This document shows, piece after piece, positions 1 through 10,498 of a stretch of DNA of 64,000 bases. A program made the position numbers and the translations under genes. The stretch spans positions 4,847,001 to 4,911,000 of the forward strand of contig NZ_LT629693.1 in assembly GCF_900099825.1 (NCBI RefSeq). The letters are read 5' to 3'. The notes beneath the pieces are model-generated. The model had not been told where the DNA came from and did not search any database. It saw only the letters and a program-made list of their open reading frames with translations. How positions within the stretch are numbered: the stretch's first letter is position 1; each line of letters starts with the position of its first letter. Source of the DNA: Bradyrhizobium ottawaense (GTDB lineage Bacteria > Pseudomonadota > Alphaproteobacteria > Rhizobiales > Xanthobacteraceae).

Positions 1-237
1 GTTCCCAAGCTGAGGGATTTTCCGAAGGAGTTTGGCGGTTCGGGAGAGGCCGTCCCGGATTAAGAGAACGGCGAACGCATCTACAAGTCGCATGGCCGTT
101 ACTTGGCGATCGCCGAAACCATTGAAGGCCCGGTCTTTCCCGGGAGAGTTGTTCTGTTCGGCAGCCCGCTCGGACAAGTCGCGCTAAGGCCTAAGCTCGC
201 TAACGGGTGCGAGGATATTTTTGCGCTTATCTTTTGA
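1..237 (+). other. Possible decayed coding fragment before the cyclase gene
   Basis: Frame 1 reads through from the window edge to a TGA at 235-237 with one in-frame TAA at 61-63. The part after that stop reads like ordinary protein (ENGERIYKSHGRYLAIAE and onward). It could be the 3' end of a gene broken by a nonsense mutation, or chance in GC-rich DNA. I do not recognise a family. The rest of the stretch to 337 holds only the ribosome binding site of the next gene. Confidence 0.2.
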
Positions 238-337
238 TTTCGGGGCGCAGCGGCGGTGACGTGGCCTGCTCGCGGCGCGCGAAAGCTTGGGCTAAAGCCC
301 CTGATCTGCTAGACTGCCCTGCGAAGGGACCGAAGAA

Positions 338-2101
338 ATGGACGTGCCTGGACCAGAGCGACGGCTCGCTGCGGTCCTCGCCGCCGACATGGTCGGCTAT
401 AGTCGGCTCATGGAGGCTGACGAGACGGGCACACTTGCGCGCCTGAAGACCCATCGGATCGAACTGATCGATCCGGCCATCACCAAGAATCGCGGCCGCA
501 TCATCAAGACCACCGGCGACGGCATGCTGGTTGAGTTCCACAGCGTCGTCGATGCGGTGCTGTGCGCGGCTGAGGTTCAGCGCCGGATGGCGCGACGCAA
601 TGCCGACGTCGCGCCGGCGCGGTGGATGCAGTTTCGCATCGGCATCAATCTTGGCGATGTGATCGTTGACGGCAACGACATCTTCGGCGACGGCGTCAAT
701 GTCGCATCCCGTCTGGAAGTGCTGGCCGAGTCCGGCGGCATCTGTGTTTCGGGCGCGGTCCGCGATCAGGTCGGCGATCGTCTGGAAGATATGAGCTTCG
801 AGGATCTCGGCGATCAGACCGTCAAGAACATCGTTCGCCCGATCCGGGTCTTCCGCGTCCGTCTTGAGTCGGATTCAAGGGGGACGCCTGATCAGGCGAG
901 GAATGCGGCGGCGCCAATGGTCGCCAGAAAGCCCTCGATCGCGGTGCTGCCGCTCGTCAACATGAGCGGCGATCCCGAGCAGGAGTTCTTCGCCGACGGA
1001 CTCACCGAGGACATCATCACTGAGCTGTCGCGCTTCCACGATTTGCTCGTGATCTCGCGCAACTCGACCTTCGTGTACAAGGGCAAGGCCGTGAAGGTGC
1101 AGGAGGTCGCGAAGGAGTTTGCCGTCGACTACGTGCTGGAAGGCAGCGTGCGAAAGGCGGGCGATCGCATTCGCGTCACGGTGCAGCTGATCGACGCCGA
1201 GGCCGACCGGCACATTTGGGCCGAGCGCTACGACCGGGAGCTTGCCGACATCTTTGCCATCCAGGACGAGATGACACACGCGATCGTGGCAACCCTGCCG
1301 GGCCGCGTCGAGGCGGCGGCCCACGACCGCGTCAAGCGCAAGCCGACCGACAACATGGCGGCCTACGAGTGCGTGCTGGCCGCCAAGGTGCTGCACCATC
1401 GCTCGACGCGGGAAGACAATGCGGAAGCGCAGCGTCTGCTCGAGCGGGCGATCGCGCTCGACCCCAACTATGCGCACGCTCACGCCTGGCGGGCCTGCGT
1501 GCTCGGGCAGACCTGGGTCTACAGCTGGTGCGCCGATCGTGACGCGGCCCTCGACCAGGTGGCCGCGGAGCTCGAGATCGCCCTCAAGCTCGACGACAAC
1601 GACAGCGACGTGCACCGGATCCTCGCCGCGCTCAACCTCAATCGCGACGATCATGACAAGGCGTCCTACCATCAGGAGCGGGCGCTCGCGCTCAACCCCA
1701 ACTACGACCTCGTCGTCGTGCAGCAGGGCGAGCTTCTGACGTGGCTCGGGCGGCCGGAGGAGGGCATCGACTGGATCAAGAAGGCGATGCGCCTCAATCC
1801 GTACCACCCGGAGCGATTCTGGAGCCACCTCGGGCGGGCCTGCTATTGTACTGAGAAATACGCCGAAGCCGCCGAAGCCTTCTCACGGATCACGCGGCCC
1901 GACCACACGCATCATGCCTTCCTTGCCGCCACGTTCGCGCAAATGGGCAACGCCGTCGCAGCGACCGCGCACGCGGGGGAAGTCTTAAAGCGTGAGCCGG
2001 CATTCTCGACAGCCGTCTATCTCACCACCCAGCACTACAAGCGAGGCGTCGACCGCGAGCGCCACGCGGCTGGTCTCCTCAAGGCGGGCCTGCCGGCCTG
2101 A
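338..2101 (+). CDS. Class III adenylate/guanylate cyclase with TolB-like and TPR domains
   Basis: This 587-residue protein probably makes cyclic AMP (or cGMP) from the nucleoside triphosphate. Residues 1-175 form a class III cyclase catalytic domain: AADMVGYSRLM carries the first metal-binding Asp, TTGDGMLVEF the second, and GINLGDVIVDG with FGDGVNVASRL completes the active site. Residues 195-330 resemble the TolB-like domain that often follows such cyclases (SIAVLPLVNMSGDPEQEFF). The remainder holds TPR-like helical repeats (residues 350-560) with no membrane segment, so it is likely cytoplasmic with protein-protein sensing. The start follows AAGGGA at a suitable distance. This cyclase-TolB-TPR architecture is very common in Bradyrhizobium. 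Its input signal cannot be read from the sequence. Confidence 0.88.
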   Translation: MDVPGPERRLAAVLAADMVGYSRLMEADETGTLARLKTHRIELIDPAITKNRGRIIKTTGDGMLVEFHSVVDAVLCAAEVQRRMARRNADVAPARWMQFRIGINLGDVIVDGNDIFGDGVNVASRLEVLAESGGICVSGAVRDQVGDRLEDMSFEDLGDQTVKNIVRPIRVFRVRLESDSRGTPDQARNAAAPMVARKPSIAVLPLVNMSGDPEQEFFADGLTEDIITELSRFHDLLVISRNSTFVYKGKAVKVQEVAKEFAVDYVLEGSVRKAGDRIRVTVQLIDAEADRHIWAERYDRELADIFAIQDEMTHAIVATLPGRVEAAAHDRVKRKPTDNMAAYECVLAAKVLHHRSTREDNAEAQRLLERAIALDPNYAHAHAWRACVLGQTWVYSWCADRDAALDQVAAELEIALKLDDNDSDVHRILAALNLNRDDHDKASYHQERALALNPNYDLVVVQQGELLTWLGRPEEGIDWIKKAMRLNPYHPERFWSHLGRACYCTEKYAEAAEAFSRITRPDHTHHAFLAATFAQMGNAVAATAHAGEVLKREPAFSTAVYLTTQHYKRGVDRERHAAGLLKAGLPA

Positions 2102-2158
2102 CGCGGCGAAGGGGAAAGCGCGGCAGGCACGAAGGCGTCCCTGGAATATGCTTGGGGT

Positions 2159-2209
2159 TATGGGTTCGCGCACCCCGTGCGCAATCGCGCACTAGGCGAG
2201 GACGACATC
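2159..2209. repeat. Degenerate copy of the GTGCGCAATTGCGCAC repeat
   Basis: Lies between the cyclase and the convergent DUF882 gene. It matches the right arm of the inverted repeat at 36050-36096 (TATGGGT, then CCGTGCGCAATCGCGCACTA, then GGACGAC) with several mismatches. It is probably a decayed member of the same dispersed family and may end transcription from either side. Confidence 0.6.
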
Positions 2210-2231
2210 GAGCTTGTGGAAGCGGTGAGCT

Positions 2232-3866
2232 TTAGCGCAGCGAAGCGGTGCGCAGCGCGAACGACTGCGTCGACAGCCTGGCGGTGGCCGAACCGGTAAA
2301 CCGGTCGGTGGTCATGCCCATCATCGGATCGTCCGAGAAGGTCATGGCGATCGCGGCCTGCGGCTTGACGAAGAAGCCGCGCATCATGGTCATGTCGGTA
2401 TCGCCGAGCACCGTCGTCGACATCGCGTTGCTCGCGCTCGGCGCCAGCATCACGACCCGCATCCAGATGTCGTGGCCCTTGGCGGCGGCAAGCCGGGTCG
2501 AGGTCGAAATCACGCTGTCCTGACCCTGAACGCCACCCTGAATTCCCTTGGCGACCACGGTATTGATCTCGGTCGCGGCGACCGCGGGATTGCGCGTCGG
2601 GCGGCCGCTGCGCGGGATCGGTGCCGACGCGGCGACGATGTTGGCGCGGTCGACTGGCGAGGTCGCGGCCGGCGCATAGGCGAGCGCCTTGTTGAAGGCT
2701 TCGGTAACGCTGGCGGTCGGCTGTGGGTCGGCGGCGCCGAGGGCCTGGCGGGCCCTGAGGGCGGCGACCTGCGCGGGACTGGCCTGCTTGGCTTCGGCGG
2801 CGCTGTCGCCCCAGAAGCCGCGGGCGTTGATGATATCGGCCGGCGTCTGCGGCTTCGGCTCGTCGGAGGCCAGCACGGCAGGTTTGGCTTCTGGCTTGGA
2901 TTCAGCCTTGGATTCAGCCTTGGCCTCAGCCTTGGATTTCGGCGCCGGAACGATCTGCGCGTCGGCCGAGGCCAGTTGCAGGGTCGCTGCGGCCTTCGCG
3001 CGCGGCGTCGGTGCGGCGGCGGCCACGACGGGAGCCGGTGCAGGTTTCGCGCTGACGACCGGCGCGGCGGCTTCCTCGTCGTCCTCGGAAGGCTTGCCCT
3101 TGAACAGCGCGGCGAACAGGCCGGGCTTCTTGCCGACGGTGGCGGCATCGTCGCCATTGCCGCGCTTTTCGATATCGGCCAGCGCCAGCTCATACCCCTT
3201 CAACGGCTTGCCGTCGGTGGGGACATGCACGGTGCGGCCGTCCGGGAATACCTTGGCGAGCTGGTCGTGATTCATGCGCGGCCAGTGACGGATGCTGCCG
3301 GTATCGAGATGAACGAACGGCGATCCCGAGGTCGGATAGAAGCCGACGCCGCCGCGCTGCAGACGCAGCCCGGCGTAGCGGATCTGCTCCAGCGGCACGT
3401 CCGGAATGTAGAAATCCATCGCATGGCCGAGCATGTGCTGGCTGAAGCGCGCCACGCCCGAGGAGCGGCGGCGGAGCATGGCGTTGGTGGCGGGGGAGCG
3501 GTAGGAGGAGATGATCTGGATCGGCTTCTTGCCGTCGACGTCGCGGTAGACTTCCCAGAGGATGTCGAACAGATGACGATCCATCGTGGTCTGGTCCTGG
3601 CTGCGCCAGTCGCGGAGGAAGTGATTGAGCTGCTTCAGCGCTTCTTCGTCGTAGCGGCCGTCGCGCTTGAAGGTGACGGTGAGGTCTTCGTCGGAGTGGG
3701 TGTGGTGGAAGGAAAGGGTGCGGGTTTCATTCAGCGCGGTCGCGTCATGGACGGAGCCTGCTCCGGCGACGAGCAACAGCGAGGCCAGACCGATTTGATA
3801 TCCGGCCTTTGGAAGCGACAGCGGATTGAATTGGCGCGCGAAAGCAGCCAGCACGTATGAGCCCAC
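2232..3866 (-). CDS. DUF882 (M15-like peptidase fold) cell-envelope protein
   Basis: This protein of about 544 residues has an N-terminal hydrophobic segment (residues 23-40), then a DUF882 domain at about residues 48-200, then a long Ala/Pro/Lys-rich tail. DUF882 belongs to the peptidase M15/YcbK-like zinc-peptidase fold. Candidate zinc ligands are in GHAMDFYIPD and SPFVHLDTG, and SSYRSPATNAMLR is also typical. It probably acts on periplasmic peptidoglycan. Residues 305-335 contain short KAEAK/SKAESK repeats. The frame opens with GTG at 3866; another GTG at 3854 is possible, as no strong ribosome binding site decides it. It lies downstream of, and in the same direction as, the L,D-transpeptidase gene, which suggests a shared cell-wall role. 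Confidence 0.8.
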   Translation of the reverse strand: MGSYVLAAFARQFNPLSLPKAGYQIGLASLLLVAGAGSVHDATALNETRTLSFHHTHSDEDLTVTFKRDGRYDEEALKQLNHFLRDWRSQDQTTMDRHLFDILWEVYRDVDGKKPIQIISSYRSPATNAMLRRRSSGVARFSQHMLGHAMDFYIPDVPLEQIRYAGLRLQRGGVGFYPTSGSPFVHLDTGSIRHWPRMNHDQLAKVFPDGRTVHVPTDGKPLKGYELALADIEKRGNGDDAATVGKKPGLFAALFKGKPSEDDEEAAAPVVSAKPAPAPVVAAAAPTPRAKAAATLQLASADAQIVPAPKSKAEAKAESKAESKPEAKPAVLASDEPKPQTPADIINARGFWGDSAAEAKQASPAQVAALRARQALGAADPQPTASVTEAFNKALAYAPAATSPVDRANIVAASAPIPRSGRPTRNPAVAATEINTVVAKGIQGGVQGQDSVISTSTRLAAAKGHDIWMRVVMLAPSASNAMSTTVLGDTDMTMMRGFFVKPQAAIAMTFSDDPMMGMTTDRFTGSATARLSTQSFALRTASLR

Positions 3867-4056
3867 CCAGTCGAACGAGCGCTCAAGGATTTCCTTCGCC
3901 TTTCCCCAGCGAAAGAAGGTGAACGCTTTCTTAAAGCGGGAGGGTTAACCGAAGCTTACCGTCCCGCCCCCAAGCAAGCGATAACCTAACCCGTGGACTA
4001 TGGCGAAAAAGTGCCCGGTGCTGAAATCGAGATGGATAATGGTTAACGTAAACGAC

Positions 4057-4073
4057 CTCGCCCGAAGGGCGAG
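4057..4073 (-). terminator. Hairpin downstream of the L,D-transpeptidase gene
   Basis: Seven-base arms CTCGCCC and GGGCGAG around GAA, 48 bases past the transpeptidase stop. On the minus strand it is followed by a weak T-rich tract (GTTTACGTT). It is a plausible intrinsic terminator, but the tract is short. Confidence 0.35.
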
Positions 4074-4120
4074 ACCGTTGATTCTGTTCGGAATTTCAAG
4101 CCGCCTGCCACCGGCAGGGA

Positions 4121-6280
4121 TTAACGGGTGATAACCCGCTGTTGCTGCGGCCGGCGGCCAACCGGTGCGGGGGGCGACGGCCTCGACGGGCCGCCGAACA
4201 GCCGCTCGAAGAACGACGGGCCGGAAGAAGAAGAGGTGTCGCTGGCGAAGCTGACGCCGGCCGGCAGGCTGGAGCCCGGCGGACGCGAGTAGCTCGGCTG
4301 TGAATGCGCGACCATGTTTTCCAGATCCTTGCTGCGGCCGCCCTTGAGCAGCGACAGCATGGTGGCGTCGCGGCCATAGACGTCCTTGCGGATCTGCAGC
4401 TTGCCGGCATCGTCCACGAACGCGGTCTGATAGGTGATGTTGACCGGGATCGGCGTCGGGAACTTGAGGTCGATCTCGCTCTGGCCGTACATGCTGCGGA
4501 TTTTTTCCGGCGAGTAGTTCTTCTCCGGCATCGTGATGTTGAGCAGCGTCGCGGCGTACTGATCCGGATACTGCACCCGCATGCAGCCATGGCTGAAGGC
4601 ACGCTCGTCCTTGGCGAACAGGTTCTTGTCCGGGGTGTCGTGCTGATAGACCAGGAACTTGTTCGGGAAGTTGAAGCGGACGCGGCCGAGCGCGTTGGCT
4701 TCGCCGGGCGGCTGCGAAATGTGAATGCTGCCGTCGCGGTTACGCTCGAGCTTCAGGCCCATGCGCTGCAGCACGGTGGGATCCTGCTGCAAAGCCGGCA
4801 AATATTCGTTGTAGATGATCGACGGCGGCACGTTCCAGGTCGGGTTGACGGTGATGAACTTCATCGTTTCCGTCAGCAGCGGCGTAGCATGCTGGCCCGG
4901 CTTTCCGGTCACCACGCGGGTGGTCCAGACCTGCGCGCCGTTCTGCATCACCTTCAGCGTGTAGTCGGGAATGTTCAGGATGACATAGGCATTGCCGACG
5001 TTCGCCGCGCCAAGCTGGCGCGGCAGCCAGCGCCAGCGCTCCATGTTGACGATGACGGTGTCGATCTGCTTGTCGCGCTTCGGGCTGTTGATGGCCTTGA
5101 CGGTGCGGTCGTCGAGCACGCCGGTGGGCTTCAGCTCGACGCTCTCCTGGAACTTGCGCACGGCCTCGGCGACCTTGGCGTCGTAATGGGTGTCGTCGGC
5201 GTTCTCGGTGATGCCGAGCTTGGCGCGCAGCTGCGGCACGCGCGGATCTTCGATCGCGACGCGGGGCTGCTTCTTGGTGCCGGCCTTGAAGGCCAGCGCC
5301 GGACCGTCGGCGATCTGCACCACCGGTCCATCGCCCTGGCCGCGCAATTCGGCGAGCTTCGCCTTCAGCTCCTTGTAGAGCTTGTGCGGCGGGTTGTAGC
5401 CGTCGAGTGCTGCGGAAGCGTCCTTGGCGGCCGAGATGTTGGCCAGCACTTCGGCGGTATCGGTCGGGTGCTCGGGATAGAGAATATCGGCCGAGACCTG
5501 CGACCAGTGCATGCGGCCGCTCTGCGCTTGGCGCGCATAGTCCAGCATGCTGTCGGTCAGCTTCAGCTCGGCGTCGGCGAGCTGGTCCGGGGAGGTGGCA
5601 GCCGCGAAATCCGGCAGCGGGTAGTCGGTAGGGTTCAAGCCTTCGGCGGCAGCGTCCTTCAGCCGGGCGATCACGCCCTTGGCGCTGGCAGTCAATTGAC
5701 CGGCCTGGGTCCACAGTGGCGCGTATTCGCGGGCCGAGTAGAACTTCTCGACGGCGGCGCGCTCGTTCTTGCGGTCGAAATAGCGCAGCGACTTGCTGCC
5801 GAACATGTCGCGCAGTTTGTCGGCAACCGGCTGATCGGCCGGGGCGACGTTGCTCGCAGCCTTCGCCGGCTCCTTGGCAGGTTCGGCAGCAGGCGCCGTG
5901 GCGGTCGCCGCCGGAGCGGGCGTCGCGGTGTCGTTGGTCGCGGCGGCAGGCGCGGTGACGATCTCGGCCGGCTTGGGGTCGGCCGCCTTCGCGGTCGTGC
6001 TCGGCTCAGGCGTCTTTTCGGTCGCCTTGGATTCAGTGGCCTTGGCGGCATCGGGTACCGACGCGGTGGCGTCGGTCTTGAAATCGCCGGGCGACGGCGG
6101 CGGGACGTTGGCGGGTTCGGGACGAGGGACTGCCGCATCGATTGCGAGCTCGGCGGCGCTGGCGCGTGGCGTATCCGACTGGGCTGCCAGAGCCGAGGTC
6201 GCGGAAACCGCGAGGAAGGTTGCCGCGACGGCCATCAATACGCGGTCAAATCCAGCACGGTTCGTCCAACAGTCACGCAT
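4121..6280 (-). CDS. L,D-transpeptidase (YkuD domain) with peptidoglycan-binding domain
   Basis: This 719-residue periplasmic enzyme is expected to form 3-3 peptidoglycan cross-links or attach proteins to the wall. It has an N-terminal signal sequence (hydrophobic stretch ending near SALAAQ), an Ala/Pro/Thr-rich linker to about residue 150, a scaffold region, a peptidoglycan-binding helical domain (VPQLRAKLGI through GVLDDRTVKAIN) and a YkuD catalytic domain with the SHGCMRVQ signature; the catalytic Cys is residue 566. The layout resembles YcbB/LdtD. The start is ATG at 6280, seven bases after AAGGGGG, in preference to a GTG two codons upstream. The C-terminus ends in a Pro/Arg-rich tail. 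Confidence 0.88.
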   Translation of the reverse strand: MRDCWTNRAGFDRVLMAVAATFLAVSATSALAAQSDTPRASAAELAIDAAVPRPEPANVPPPSPGDFKTDATASVPDAAKATESKATEKTPEPSTTAKAADPKPAEIVTAPAAATNDTATPAPAATATAPAAEPAKEPAKAASNVAPADQPVADKLRDMFGSKSLRYFDRKNERAAVEKFYSAREYAPLWTQAGQLTASAKGVIARLKDAAAEGLNPTDYPLPDFAAATSPDQLADAELKLTDSMLDYARQAQSGRMHWSQVSADILYPEHPTDTAEVLANISAAKDASAALDGYNPPHKLYKELKAKLAELRGQGDGPVVQIADGPALAFKAGTKKQPRVAIEDPRVPQLRAKLGITENADDTHYDAKVAEAVRKFQESVELKPTGVLDDRTVKAINSPKRDKQIDTVIVNMERWRWLPRQLGAANVGNAYVILNIPDYTLKVMQNGAQVWTTRVVTGKPGQHATPLLTETMKFITVNPTWNVPPSIIYNEYLPALQQDPTVLQRMGLKLERNRDGSIHISQPPGEANALGRVRFNFPNKFLVYQHDTPDKNLFAKDERAFSHGCMRVQYPDQYAATLLNITMPEKNYSPEKIRSMYGQSEIDLKFPTPIPVNITYQTAFVDDAGKLQIRKDVYGRDATMLSLLKGGRSKDLENMVAHSQPSYSRPPGSSLPAGVSFASDTSSSSGPSFFERLFGGPSRPSPPAPVGRRPQQQRVITR

Positions 6281-6628
6281 CGTCACACCCCCTTGGGCGA
6301 AACTGCCCCGGCATGGAACAGTCGTTAGGTATCGTCGGTCACAGCTTGCGCGCTAGCGCCGGCTTCTGTCGGTACGCCTGCACGCAACGAGTCAACGCAG
6401 ACGATACATGCGCCCCCATGCTGCAGCCAGCGTCATACGGGGCAACTCACGACAAACTGACCTCAAGCCCCAGTTGCATTAGGGTGGCGAGGTTTTGCCA
6501 CGCCGACCGTCCTTTGTCTGTCACCTGCAAGCCACGGTTCAAAGGTTCCGGAATCACCCATGCGTTTGATTCGCCGTGATCTTTGCCACCGGACCGCCAC
6601 AATTGCGTTTCGTGCAAATTGGCTTCGT
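6281..6628. other. Gene-free stretch upstream of the L,D-transpeptidase gene
   Basis: About 350 bases between the end of the response-regulator gene and the transpeptidase start, both on the minus strand. It presumably carries the transpeptidase promoter. I saw no convincing -24/-12 sigma-54 promoter, hairpin, RNA gene or small coding frame in it. Confidence 0.5.
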
Positions 6629-8128
<1,500 letters not shown>

Positions 8129-8267
8129 GGTTTTCCCCGCACGTTACAACTATCTGTCTCGAATCGGGGCACTCTCGCCGATGCCGATTAACGCACTCTT
8201 AAACGTTGCCGTCCCGGTCTGTTTCCGCCGACATAGCCTTAATGACTGAACACAGGTTTCGAACAAG

Positions 8268-10139
8268 ATGACCTCGCGCTCCGCTCAACGAAAACCGATC
8301 GCCAAGAAAACCGCCAACAAGACCGCCAAAACTTCGGCGCCGAAATCTGCCGCCAAATCCAGACCGGTAAAGCTGCCGGAATGGAATCTGGCCGATCTTT
8401 ATTCCGGCATCGACGCGCCCGAAATCGCGCGCGACCTGGAAAAGATGGATGCAGATTGCGTCGCGTTTGAGACCGACTACAAGGGAAAGCTGGCGGAACA
8501 TGCCGCGGGGGAAGACGGCGGTCGCTGGCTTGCGGGCGTGGTCAGGCGCTATGAGGCGATCGACGATCTTGCCGGCCGGCTCGGCTCCTATGCGGGCCTC
8601 GTTCATGCCGGCGACAGCGTCGATCCCGCGATCTCCAAATTTTACGGCGATGTTTCCGAGCGGCTGACGGCGGCTTCGTTGCATCTGCTGTTCTTCGCGC
8701 TCGAACTCAACCGCGTTGACGATGCCGTGATCGAGCGTGCGATGCAGACGCCCGAACTCGGGCACTACCGGCCGTGGATCGAGGACCTGCGCAAGGACAA
8801 GCCGTACCAGCTCGAAGATCGCGTCGAGCAGTTGTTTCACGAAAAGTCCCAGAGCGGTTACGCCGCCTGGAACCGGCTGTTCGACCAGACCATCTCCGGC
8901 CTGCGCTTCAAGGTCAGCGGCAAGGAGCTGGCGATCGAACCGACGCTGAACCTGTTGCAGGACCGCGCGCCGGAAAAGCGAAAAGCTGCAGGGCAGGCGC
9001 TGGCGAAGACCTTCAAGGACAATGAGCGGACCTTTGCGCTCATCACCAACACGCTTGCCAAGGACAAGGAGATTTCCGACCGCTGGCGCGGCTTCCAGGA
9101 CGTGGCGGATTCCCGCCATCTCAACAACCGCGTCGAGCGCGAGGTGGTCGATGCCCTGGTAGGCTCGGTTCGCGCGGCCTATCCGCGGCTGTCGCACCGC
9201 TATTACAATTTGAAAGCCGGCTGGTTCAAAAAGAAGAAGCTCGCCCATTGGGATCGCAACGCGCCGCTGCCGTTCGCGGCGACCGGCGCCATCGCCTGGC
9301 CCGAGGCGCAGAAGATGGTGCTGACGGCGTATCGCGGCTTCTCCGGCGAGATGGCCGATATCGCCGAGCGGTTCTTTACCGATCGCTGGATCGATGCGCC
9401 GGTACGGCCCGGCAAGGCGCCCGGCGCTTTCTCGCACCCGACCACGCCGTCGGCGCATCCCTATGTGCTGATGAACTACCAGGGCAAGCCGCGCGACGTG
9501 ATGACGCTGGCGCATGAACTCGGCCACGGCGTGCATCAGGTGCTGGCGGCCAGGAACGGCGCGCTGATGGCGCCGACGCCGCTGACGCTGGCGGAGACGG
9601 CCAGCGTGTTCGGCGAAATGCTGACTTTCCGGCGACTGTTGTCGGAGACCAAAAATGCCAAACAGCGCCAGGCGCTGCTCGCCGGCAAGGTCGAGGACAT
9701 GATCAACACCGTGGTGCGGCAGATCGCGTTCTATTCGTTCGAGCGCGCCATCCACACCGAACGCAAGAACGGCGAACTGACCGCGCAGCGCATCGGCGAG
9801 ATCTGGCTCAGCGTGCAAGGCGAGAGCCTTGGACCGGCAATCGACATCCGCCCGGGATACGAGAACTTCTGGATGTACATCCCGCACTTCATCCATTCGC
9901 CGTTCTACGTCTACGCCTACGCGTTCGGCGATTGCCTGGTGAACTCGCTCTACGCGGTCTACGAGAATGCAGCCGAGGGCTTTGCCGAGCGTTATCTGGC
10001 GATGCTCGCCGCCGGCGGCACCAAGCATTATTCCGAGCTGCTCAAGCCGTTCGGGCTCGATGCCAGGGACCCCAAATTCTGGGACGGCGGGCTGTCGGTG
10101 ATCGCGGGGATGATCGACGAGCTGGAGGCGATGAGCTAA
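8268..10139 (+). CDS. M3 family oligoendopeptidase (PepF-like)
   Basis: This 623-residue cytoplasmic zinc metallopeptidase should cleave short peptides. The HELGHGVH motif (zinc ligands His416 and His420, catalytic Glu417), with the downstream Glu in ETASVFGEML as third ligand, identifies clan MA family M3. The N-terminal 35 residues are Lys/Ala-rich and look disordered. The C-terminal part carries the usual M3 substrate-binding residues (PGYENFWMYIPHFIHSPFYV in two stretches). The start is ATG at 8268. No signal peptide is visible. Confidence 0.93.
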   Translation: MTSRSAQRKPIAKKTANKTAKTSAPKSAAKSRPVKLPEWNLADLYSGIDAPEIARDLEKMDADCVAFETDYKGKLAEHAAGEDGGRWLAGVVRRYEAIDDLAGRLGSYAGLVHAGDSVDPAISKFYGDVSERLTAASLHLLFFALELNRVDDAVIERAMQTPELGHYRPWIEDLRKDKPYQLEDRVEQLFHEKSQSGYAAWNRLFDQTISGLRFKVSGKELAIEPTLNLLQDRAPEKRKAAGQALAKTFKDNERTFALITNTLAKDKEISDRWRGFQDVADSRHLNNRVEREVVDALVGSVRAAYPRLSHRYYNLKAGWFKKKKLAHWDRNAPLPFAATGAIAWPEAQKMVLTAYRGFSGEMADIAERFFTDRWIDAPVRPGKAPGAFSHPTTPSAHPYVLMNYQGKPRDVMTLAHELGHGVHQVLAARNGALMAPTPLTLAETASVFGEMLTFRRLLSETKNAKQRQALLAGKVEDMINTVVRQIAFYSFERAIHTERKNGELTAQRIGEIWLSVQGESLGPAIDIRPGYENFWMYIPHFIHSPFYVYAYAFGDCLVNSLYAVYENAAEGFAERYLAMLAAGGTKHYSELLKPFGLDARDPKFWDGGLSVIAGMIDELEAMS

Positions 10140-10164
10140 GCAGGGGCAGGGCGTAAAACATTTG

Positions 10165-10204
10165 TTGAACGGTCGGCGTAAGTCTGTTATACAATTTGTA
10201 TAAC
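10165..10204 (+). promoter_or_regulatory. Promoter and palindromic operator of the toxin-antitoxin pair
   Basis: TTGAAC at 10165-10170 and TATACA at 10188-10193 form a sigma-70-like promoter with a 17-base spacer. The -10 box lies inside the palindrome GTTATACAATTTGTATAAC at 10186-10204 (nine-base perfect arms around one central base). A GGAG ribosome binding site follows at 10205-10208, eight bases before the antitoxin ATG. A palindrome over the -10 is what an autorepressing AbrB-type antitoxin would need. Confidence 0.7.
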
Positions 10205-10216
10205 GGAGATTGTGCC

Positions 10217-10498
10217 ATGAACAAAAAACCGCGCGGCTTGAGCGAGGCCCCTCGCGAATACAAGCTTGAGGACAACGCCCTTCAAATTCGGAAGATTGGC
10301 AATTCGGTTGGCGTGATCCTGCCGAAAGAGCTTCTTGCCCGGCTTAATCTCAAGGAGGGGGACAAGTTCTATCCGGTTGAGCAACCGGACGGCAGCTTGC
10401 GCCTTTCGCCATTCAACCCCAAGCATGCGCGGACCATGGAAATCGCCCGCAAGATCATGCACGAATACCGTGATACGTTTGCCGCGCTCGCAAAATGA
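10217..10498 (+). CDS. AbrB/MazE-family antitoxin
   Basis: This 93-residue protein has a SpoVT/AbrB DNA-binding domain in its middle (ALQIRKIGNSVGVILPKELL, then LNLKEGDKFY). It is the antitoxin of the pair: it should bind the palindrome at its own promoter and neutralise the Doc-like toxin through its C-terminal tail (residues 65-93). ATG at 10217 is preferred over the ATG seven codons upstream because GGAG lies eight bases before it and the upstream ATG falls inside the operator. Its last four bases overlap the toxin start (ATGA), so the two are translationally coupled. Confidence 0.88.
   Translation: MNKKPRGLSEAPREYKLEDNALQIRKIGNSVGVILPKELLARLNLKEGDKFYPVEQPDGSLRLSPFNPKHARTMEIARKIMHEYRDTFAALAK

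Noticed and set aside
4304..6328. 674-codon plus-strand open frame
   Set aside because: Antisense to the L,D-transpeptidase gene; Arg/Gly/Leu-rich with no recognisable motif.
8199..10028. 609-codon minus-strand open frame
   Set aside because: Antisense to the M3 oligopeptidase gene with its HELGH motif; a shadow frame.
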